Part shown: piece by piece, positions 56,713-64,000 of the stretch
How the letters are laid out: every line of letters starts with the position of its first letter
Position numbering within the stretch: the stretch's first letter is position 1
DNA from: Chamaecyparis obtusa
Taxonomy: Eukaryota > Streptophyta > Pinopsida > Cupressales > Cupressaceae
Assembly: GCA_027943335.1 (NCBI GenBank)
Contig: BSBK01000760.1
Span: 2,145,001-2,209,000 of the forward strand
DNA length: 64,000 bases
Direction of reading: 5' to 3'
Position numbers and translations under genes: made by a program
The notes under the pieces: generated by a model
What the model was told of the DNA's origin: nothing
Database searches by the model: none
The model's input: only the letters and a program-made list of their open reading frames with translations

Positions 56713-57895
56713 GATTCATACCTCATGAGATTATTCCCAAGGAGTCTTAAGGGTTAGGAAATGGAATGGTTCACCAACATAAGTCCCCCCATCAAGACTT
56801 TCAAAGAGCTCATCCATAGATTTGTCCAACACTTTGCATACAAACATACAATATCTATCACCATGTTGGGCTTGTGCAACTTAAAGCAAAATCAAGGGGA
56901 ATCATTTGTCACTTGCTTGCAAAGGTGGAGAAAAAAATGCTATCACTACTATAGGACCATTCCTAAAAATGATAATATTGACATCCTTGTTAGCAACCTT
57001 GTTCCCAAAATGCGGTATGAAGTTAGGAATATGGTTTTTGATTCCTTTGACACCATGTTTGAAACCACATGTAGGATTGAGGATATTTTGAAAGAACAAG
57101 GAATTTTGACCAAATATGGAAACAACAACAACAATAATGGTCAAAATAACAACAACTCTAACAAGGATAAAGGAAGGAACTCACATTGGAATAAGAACAA
57201 ACAAGTGGTCAATGATGGAGTTGTGGACTCCTCTCAACCTAAAGATCAAGTTGTTCTCCACTTGTCTATTGTTGTTCAAGCCATGAAACTAAATGCATCT
57301 CATCAACAAGAGAGAAAGCCAAGATACCAAGATAAGCCTAAGAAAGAGAGATGTCAAGTTTCAAAACTTGGTGATTCATATGAGGATGTTGTGAAAACAC
57401 TCATTTCCAACAATCTTGTGCATCCTCAAGATCCCACAAAGCATTATATACTTGATGTTAAGCCACATTGGTGGGATAAGAAAGCCTTTTGAAAATTTCA
57501 CAATGGCATTGGACATGATATTGAAAACTATTGGAAACTCAAACATATCATCCAAGATCTCATTGAGAGTGGAAAACTTAAGGTGGATGGATTAAACACC
57601 AATGCTGATCATAAGGCATTCAAAGAACCTTTGCCCAAGTATGAGAAGGGGGAAACCTCTAAACTTAGGAACAACAAGGCTAAGGTCAATTACACTTACA
57701 CAACTATAGAGAATGTTGTCAACATGCTTGAAGTTGTAGAAGAAAATATCAACATGATGAGGAATAAAGATCCCTATGGTTATGATCTAGACATGGAATC
57801 TCCTCCTATCTTTGATGAAGAGCTCGTTGTGGTGCTAAGGGGTCCTAACTCTAGAGGGTCATCTAAAAATCTCAATGTTGTCACATGAAGTCAAG
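56713..57895 (+). pseudogene. gag: gag of element D, part right of K
   Basis: Continues the capsid domain after K: YLMRLFPRSLKG, a TAG where Gln is usual, MEWFTNISPPIKTFKELIHR, QNQGESFVTCLQRWRKK, LVPKMRYEVRNMVFDSFDTM. An Asn-rich basic stretch follows (57100-57180), then IGHDIENYWKLKHIIQDLIE near 57500, the block that usually carries the zinc-knuckle-like Cys/His in this group. A TGA at 57490-57492 and another stop near 57886 break the frame. Confidence 0.8.
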
Positions 57896-58529
57896 GTCTC
57901 ATTGTCATTAGAGGACCCAGTTCAAGTCAACCAAGTAAACCAAAGCAAGTGGCATCCAGGAATGTCACCTCAAAACTAGAAGTTAATCCTAAGTTAAGCT
58001 ATAATCTTGTCAATCAGTTGCAAAGAACCCCAGCTCAGATTTTAATCTTTGAGCTCTTAGAGTTGTCGCTGAGACACAAGCAAGTCCTTGAGGATTCTTT
58101 GCATGAAACAAACATTCCTAACAACTTAGACGTTGACCAATTCCAGAACATGGTTAACCATATTTTCAGCCCTCATTACCTTACCTTTTCAGAGGATGAT
58201 GATAAACCTTTGACCCACCCACACAATCTACCCTTCATATTGAAGTCACGATCCACAAAACCCATGTTAGGCATGTGTTGAGAGATGGGGATGCTAGGCT
58301 TAATATTTGTTCCTTGAGTCTTTTAAAGACATTGGGTTATTCTAAACAAGTCATAGATACCAAAAAGAAGATCACTATCAAAGCCTATGATGAGGTAGAA
58401 AGAAGTCCCAAGGGGTTGGCCGTCCTTCCTGTAAGGATTGGCCCTATTGAGAAGGATATTTTATTTCAAATTGTTGATGTTGGTCCCCTTTAGTACAATA
58501 TCTTACTTGGTAGACCATGTATTCATGAT
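57896..58529 (+). pseudogene. Protease region of element D
   Basis: Between gag and the linker, the segment 58275-58493 reads RDGDARLNICSLSLLKTLGY, then KKKITIKAYDEVERSPKGLA and VLPVRIGPIEKDILFQIVDV, followed after a TAG by NILLGRP. This is a gypsy aspartic protease in which the usual VDGGSS(S/N)LN loop has become RDGDARLN. The Asp-Gly pair remains but its neighbours are changed. Confidence 0.7.
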
Positions 58530-60150
58530 ATGAAAGCAGTACCATCTACCTATCATCAGTGTGTTAAGTTCCCCTACAATGGAGTAGAGATTTGTATACT
58601 TAGGGACAACACTTTATCTGTCTACTCAGTTTCAGTGAGTGCTCATGTTCCCCTCAATAGAGAAGCAGAAGACTTCAATGCGACCTTAGCTAAATGTAAA
58701 GACAAGTTCAAGTTAGTAGACCTTGGCATGGGGGGGGGGGGGGGGTATCAACTCAACTCCCTCACAATGCTACCATTTTCACCTAGGTCTTATGGTAGGC
58801 CTTCACAAGAAATGAGACCTTCCTCTTCAGCTATGACTTTATTTGGCACATTTGTAGAGTCCTCAGTGCCTATTCAAGATGAAAAATAAGAGGTGGTTAT
58901 TAAAGACTAGATTTATAGAGAAGATAAATACATGAACAATGAGAACTTCTCTCCCTCTCCTAAGGCTTATGGAAGAGGGTATAATTTTTTCAAATAGATG
59001 GGCTATCCTGGGCATGCTAGAGTTGAGCCTCTTGATCATGCTCTTTTTGGACACAAGTCTAAGAAGATCATTGGCCTAGGATTTGTGAATCATAACAAGC
59101 ACACTGCTCCTATTCTTGATGATTCAAATAGTGAAGATGAACTAGAATACATACCTAATTTGATAAATCAGCAAGATATGTGTGAGGATTGGGTCCCTTC
59201 CACTAATCTCCTTTGGGGAGATTCAAATAGTCTAGTTACTCATGAGACAGTTGCAACCTTATAACAAGATGAATCAGATGTAGAAGATCCCATCAGAGAA
59301 TGTCAATGCAATAATATTATTCGTTTGATGGAGAGAGAAGGTGTTACCCTTGATGACATTAGAGCTTCCACATCAAGATGTCCCAAACCTTTATGGTGTA
59401 AACATCCTAGTCGTAGTTCAGACACAAGTTCATATGAGTATAAATGGGACTCCTTGTCAGAGCCTTCTACAGTTGACATGGATGTTGATGTCATCCACAC
59501 TTATAGTTCTCAACCTGAGGTAGTCGACGAGCTATGTGTAGGATTGGAGGATTTGAACCCACATGTTTCATTAGTGGACAATTCTTCACTTGTTAGGATG
59601 AATCCCAATTTGGGTAGCTTAGAAGGATACTTGACAAACTCTGACTCTTCAGTCACCAAAGATTATATCATTCACATTCACAACCTTGAACCAATCATTG
59701 GCTTACCTCTTGTTCATCCTAACCTCATTGATTAGTCCCAATGCTATCAAGAACCCAAGCTCTTAACATTCCAAAATGGTTATGAGATAACCTATTACTT
59801 GAATTCCATTGAACCCATAGTCTCTTCCACCAGTGAACCAACTAATAGCATGATAGAGCCAAACATCAAGTACCTTAGTCACAAAATAAAAAGAAAAGAA
59901 AATCAGAAGAATAAGAGTTTTGATGGTGAAAACCACTGTGTGGCGGTGTCAGAACCAAAAAAATTAAAAAGAAACTATGTATCCAAGGGTGAAAACCTCT
60001 CTAAGGAACCTAAGGATGAGGTACTTGATCGTCTCCCTAGCTACTTTCAAGATAGATCTTCAGTGCTTATCAAACCAACAAAAATAGTCAATTTGGGTAT
60101 AGATGAGGCTCCACAGATAGTACACTTGGCTCAGTCCTTGTCATCATAAG
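58530..60150 (+). pseudogene. Protease-RT linker of element D with G-patch-like part
   Basis: Mostly open in one or two frames (58530-58889, 58998-59264, 59325-59735, 59799-60149). It begins [20 protein letters not shown], the usual tail of protease. A run of about 15 G at 58731-58745 codes Gly. Near 58970-59100 there is GRGYNFFK, a stop, MGYPGHARVEPLDHALFG and IIGLGF, like a decayed G-patch motif that some plant gypsy elements and some retroviruses have after protease. Then comes a long acidic Ser/Asp-rich linker ending in VNLGIDEAPQIVHLAQSL before RT. Confidence 0.6.
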
Positions 60151-60214
60151 AAAAAGAAGCTTACACTAAGTTCTTACAAAAAACAAGATCAACTTTGCAT
60201 GGAATTATTCAGAT

Positions 60215-61140
60215 ATGCCAGGGTTGGACACTAATGTTATCATGCATCACTTGTCCATAGCTTCAGGTGTCAAACCAATTAAACAAAAATTGAGAAAGAT
60301 GCATCCTCACATAGCTCTCCTAGTCAAAGTAGAATTAGAGAAACTCCTTGGTGCAGGATTCATAAGAGCTATTGACTATGCTGAATGGATATCAAATATT
60401 GTACCAGTTTCCAAACATGATAAATCCTTTTGAATTTTCACATATTTTAGAGATGTTAATAGAGCATGCCCAAAGGATGATTTTCCACTTCCCAATATAG
60501 ACATGATAGTGGACATGACTACAGGTTATAAGATTTATTCCTTGATGGATGGGTTTTATGGATGCAATCAGATTAAGATAGCTCCTAAAGATCAAGAATA
60601 GACTGCATTTACTTGTGCATGGGGTACCTATTGTTGGAACTTTATGACTTTTGGATTAAAAAATGCAGGAGCCACCTATCAACAAGCTATGACAACCATT
60701 TTTCATGACATGATTCATAAAAACATGGAAGATTATGTGGATGACACCTTTGCCAAGTCTAAGAAAAGAGACACACACTTAGATGATTTAGAAGTCATTC
60801 TAGATCACATGGAACAATTTCAACTAAGGTTAAATCCTAAAAAGTGTGCATTTGGTGTCACCTTTGGAAAACTGCTAGGATTTATTATTTTAGCAAAAGG
60901 AATAGAGGTAGACCCTGAAAAATTCCAAGAAATCATAGATATGCCACCTCCTAAAAATATTAGTCAAATGAGTAGTCTTCAAGGACATCTTCAATTCATA
61001 AGGAGGTTCATATCACAGCTAGTAGATAGAGCTCAACCTTTTAACAAGAACTTACACAAAGGAGTCAAATGTGTTTGGAATGAGGATTGTCAAAATAACA
61101 TGGATCAAATCAAGAAATACTTGGAAACTCCTCCCATTTT
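60215..61140 (+). pseudogene. Reverse transcriptase of element D
   Basis: Blocks in order: MPGLDTNVIMHHLSIASGVK, KVELEKLLGAGFIRAIDYAE and WISNIVPVSK, a TGA near 60431 where Arg is usual, RDVNRACPKDDFPLPNID, SLMDGFYGCNQIKIAP, a TAG at 60599-60601, FTCAWGTYCWNFMTFGLKNA, and the catalytic MEDYVDDTFAKSKKRD box near 60726-60770 with an intact Tyr-Val-Asp-Asp. LRLNPKKCAFGV, LLGFIILAKGIEVDP and LQFIRRFIS follow. The frame is open from 60644 to 61411. Confidence 0.93.
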
Positions 61141-61735
61141 AATGCCTCCTATCCCAGGGAAACCACTTATTCTATACATTTCAGTGACAAAATCTTCCTT
61201 GGGGGCATTACTAGCTCAATTTGATGAACATGGGAAAGAAAGAGAAATATACTACATTAGTCACACTCTTGTTTCATATGAGGTTAACTACACCAGCATT
61301 GAGAAAGCTTTCCTTGTAGTTGTTTTTGCTTCCCAAAAGTTGCGACATTACATGCTTGTGCACACTATCCACCTCAGAAAAAATAGATCCACTCAAGTAT
61401 TTTCTAGGTAAGGCTGCCCTCATAGGTAGACTTGCTAAATGGATGATGATCCTTCCAGAATTTGACATAGAGTACATTGGACAAGCCATAGTAGATCAAT
61501 TGGCTGATTTTCCAATACAAGATAATGCACATATTGAAGTTGACTTCCCAGATGAACACCTCATTTATATGACTAAAAGAACATGGAAGAAGTTCTTTGA
61601 TGGATCCTTTGTGCAAAATGGTTCGGGAGCTAGTGTGTTGTTTATTTCTCCTCATGGGTACATGATTCCTAAGTCTTACAAGTTATTGTTCCCATGTACA
61701 AATGGTTGGCAATTTGGCTGAGTTGATTGCATAGA
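61141..61735 (+). pseudogene. RNase H and start of second RNase H of D
   Basis: First RNase H: PLILYISVTKSSLGALLAQF, YYISHTLVSYEVNYTSIEKA and FASQKLRHYMLVHTI. A frameshift near 61380 moves the coding into the frame that reads IDPLKYFLGKAALIGRLAKW and LPEFDIEYI. Then comes KKFFDGSFVQNGSGASVLFI, the start of the archaeal-type RNase H with its first catalytic Asp intact. The element is cut by the F LTR a few codons after CTN. The order RT, RNase H, second RNase H is the usual one for Tat-group elements. Confidence 0.85.
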
Positions 61736-62716
61736 TGTTGTCATTATGGAAATATATGATCCTCATGAAGATCACACAAGTCAGAGAACAAGTATGACAA
61801 AGTGCATTGCAAATTTGTCTAAGTGTGAGACAGTGTTTTACTAGTGAACTTGGATACAATTTTTGTTTGCAATGTCAACTGGAGTAAGTTCAGTGCTTGC
61901 ACACTTGAACATAGACTATATGATGTCAATTGATCATCCATCTCAGAGTGCAAGTTAGTACAACATGTACAGAAGAAGTTATGACAGTTTTACCGAAGAC
62001 AGTTTAAAGCTGACAAGATAGAATATGAAGACAGAACTAGTAAAGAGTTAAGGGATTATTTTGTTTATCAAAATAATGACTTAACAATATAAAGGGATGA
62101 CATCGAAGATGTTAACTCTTTGATAATGCTATTGGTAAAAATTTAAATGTAATCGTAATTGTAATTGGAAGAAGTAATTGTAACAAGTAGCAGGTAATTG
62201 TAGAAGTATGATGCAAAGTATATGAAGCATATGTAATAGTGATAGTGAAAGAGCAGTGAAGAGATATTGATGCAAGAAGTATAAGGTTATATACCTTAAC
62301 CTATTTTTTAATTAGTGTATATTGTACATTACTTTTTTGGGCAGTGGGCTCATTTGGTAATCACATTTTGTACTACAACTCCTAACAGGGTTGAGGCTTC
62401 TAACAAGGCATATAGTCCCTTAATTAGGATTGATACACTATATTCTTGTAATAGACTCCTAATAGGGTCAAAATCCTTAACAAGATACTTTTGATTAGTG
62501 GATCTTTGTGGGTACCATCCCCACCGGGGTTTTCCCTTGGCCAAGGTTTCCTCAAGAACAAATAATGTGTTATGAGTTCTTTATTGCTATGCATGTTGTT
62601 TAGCTTCTTATGTTATGCATGTATAAAGATAATCTATTATATCCATAATTGGGAAATAGATAAAGTTTTTAGAATACTGATTCACCCCCCCCTCTCAGTA
62701 TTCCCTATTTCTAACA
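61736..62716 (+). repeat. 5' LTR of copia element F
   Basis: TGTTGTCATTATGG to TTTCTAACA, 981 bp. Carries CTCCTAACAGGGTT and related motifs (62368-62490), the hairpin GTGGG-N7-CCCAC (62508-62524), and GATTCACCCCCCCCTCTCAG (62680-62699). Confidence 0.88.
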
Positions 62717-62718
62717 AT

Positions 62719-62730
62719 TGGTGTCAGAGC
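62719..62730 (+). other. Primer-binding site of F
   Basis: TGGTGTCAGAGC two bases after the LTR end; one change from TGGTATCAGAGC (initiator tRNA-Met). Confidence 0.88.
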
Positions 62731-62787
62731 TTAGTTACTCGGAAAAGAATCATTCAAGGAAAGCCTAGTAGCTTGAGTAAGATCTCT

Positions 62788-64000
62788 ATGGATATGGATC
62801 AACTATAGAAGAATCTTGAAGAAGCTCTTGAACAAATTGACTTTCTTACTATTGAAAAATATACTTTGAAAAGAAAGTATGATGATGCAAAGAACCTCAT
62901 TGAGAAACTGAAAAACAAATTAGAAGATCTAAGATCTGAAAAAGAATCTGAAGTTTTTATTGAAGATTGTGATGACAATATGGAAAAAGAAAATGAGATC
63001 CTTAAGCATGAATTAAAGATAGCACATTTGAAGCTTAGTTTGAAAGATGGAAATGGAAAGAATGAAGCAAATCTAAAATCTGAGAATGAAAGTCTAAAGA
63101 TTAAAAATGAAGGACTGAAATCTAAAGTTTCTAAAGTAACATCTGAACTTGAGAAAGTCAATTTGTAGTATGATGAACTTGAGAAATACAACAAGATTGT
63201 GAAAGGTGAACTAAATCAATCCAAATAACAACTTGAAAGGATATATTCAACTAGTGAGAAGATTGATGAACACATATCCAATCAAAAACCATTCTATGAT
63301 AAGACTGGTCTTGGATTCAACACTTTCAAAGCAAATGATGAAGGAAAGGAACCAAATCCGAAGATATCTGAAAGCATGGATGAGAAGAAGCCTGATGAGA
63401 TCAAAAAATCTAAAGATACACCTAAAGAAGAAGAATCATTGAAGCAAGAGGAATCATCCAAAGGTATGCAAAGAGAATTCAAAGGTAGATGTTTTTCTTG
63501 TAATACTATTGGTCATATGAAGAGAGATTGCACAGGTAAACAATTTAAACCTCTTAATGGTTATTATTACAATTGTCATGGTTTTGGACATAGAGCTATT
63601 GATTGTAGGAAACCTAAATTTATTGAGAATAATGATGGTAGTATAATGTTTAGGAATACTAACAATGCAGATAAGAAAACTACTAAAGATATGAACAGAA
63701 GAAGTGGAGTAGTATGTTATAGATGCAACAAGGTTGGACACATTGCTAGAAACTGTAGATCACAAATCAATCAGCTTGGACCAAGATATGGAAAGAATGG
63801 AATTGTTTGTCAGATATGAAACAAGATTGGACATACAACAAGGTTTTGTAGAATGAACAATAAAGTTTTTCATCCTAATCCTAACCCCAGGAATCATGCA
63901 AGAAGAAATGAAGATGCTAGTAACAGTCAGAAAGGATGCTGTAGTAATTCAAATGAAGTGAAGTTTATCAAAAGCATAGATCAAGGAGACATATTCAACA
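62788..64000 (+). pseudogene. gag: gag of F: coiled coil plus four zinc knuckles
   Basis: Starts at ISMDMDQL about 60 bp after the PBS and goes straight into a long coiled coil (KNLEEALEQIDFLTIEKYTL, LIEKLKNKLEDLRSEKESEV, LKSENESLKIKNEGLKSKVS), open at 62866-63168. The DKTGLGFNTF motif near 63300 is typical of plant copia gag just before the knuckles. Knuckles: CFSCNTIGHMKRDC, YYNCHGFGHRAIDC (first Cys now Tyr), CYRCNKVGHIARNC and CQI-stop-NKIGHTTRFC, all between 63487 and 63852. The usual capsid domain is absent. Stops at 63166, 63226, 63817 and elsewhere. Confidence 0.8.

Larger units (their letters stand above)
46565..61735 (+). mobile_element. D: Ty3/gypsy element with dual RNase H, interrupted
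   Basis: 5' LTR, PBS, long leader, gag, protease, a long linker, RT, RNase H and the start of an archaeal-type RNase H. Gag is split by chromovirus K (51470-56712). The element is cut at 61735 by the LTR of copia element F; its integrase and 3' LTR are not in the window. Leader and LTR start resemble those of E1, so D and E1 are relatives. Confidence 0.85.
61736..64000 (+). mobile_element. F: 5' part of a SIRE-like Ty1/copia element
   Basis: 5' LTR, PBS and gag; pol and 3' LTR lie beyond the window. The U5 side of its LTR closely matches that of element J, so J's 3' half and F's 5' part probably show the two ends of one family. The left flank is the second RNase H of D. Confidence 0.82.

Noticed and set aside
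1..64000. Host protein-coding genes
   Set aside because: Every frame with recognisable motifs belongs to a retrotransposon. The other frames are short, shadow known coding or show no domain.

Overview
This window is repeat DNA from a large plant nuclear genome. It is AT-rich, has no recognisable host gene, rRNA or tRNA gene, and is built almost entirely of old, mutated LTR retrotransposons lying inside one another. The long LTRs (up to about 2.7 kb), the depth of nesting and the advanced decay fit a seed plant with a giant, slowly turning-over genome. A gymnosperm is my best guess, but this cannot be proven from the sequence.

Layout. (1) 1-9929: a minus-strand Ty3/gypsy element (E1) with partial 3' LTR, integrase tail, extra proline-rich ORF, gag fragment, long leader, primer-binding site (PBS) and partial 5' LTR. 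(2) 9930-12081: 5'-truncated plus-strand chromovirus (A) with integrase, chromodomain and 3' LTR. (3) 12082-13390: unassigned repeats. (4) 13391-15092: plus-strand fragment (H) sharing E1's extra ORF. (5) 15093-15935: 3' end of a minus-strand Ty1/copia element (I). (6) 15936-34079: a plus-strand Tat-like gypsy element (B) carrying a TRIM (24051-24382) between RT and RNase H and a complete copia element (P, 25088-30392) in its integrase. (7) 34080-44182: minus-strand SIRE-like copia element (J), whose LTR is split by a gag-only gypsy element (C, 34758-41389). (8) 44183-46564: 5' part of a plus-strand copia element (G). (9) 46565-61735: plus-strand gypsy element (D), its gag split by a minus-strand chromovirus (K, 51470-56712). 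(10) 61736-64000: 5' part of another plus-strand copia element (F).

Exact or near-exact 5-bp target duplications are visible for C (CATAT), K (GATTC) and P (GAAAC/GAAAG). H, I, B, J, G and D each stop exactly where the next element's LTR begins and have no right arm here. The simplest reading is a chain H<I<B<J<G<D<(K, F) whose right arms lie beyond base 64000.

Main points of interest: in-frame loss of reverse transcriptase in two unrelated elements that keep LTRs and target duplications (P, K); a long coiled-coil 3' ORF in J at the env-like position; gag proteins in F and G made of coiled coil plus four zinc knuckles with no capsid domain; a gag-only element C with a novel repeat-bearing second ORF; an archaeal-type RNase H placed before RT in B but after it in D; a TRIM; a minisatellite that seems to have grown out of integrase codons; and a conserved hairpin, C-tract and twin polypurine tracts shared by the copia elements. 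All coding regions carry stops or frameshifts, so none is expected to make a full protein.
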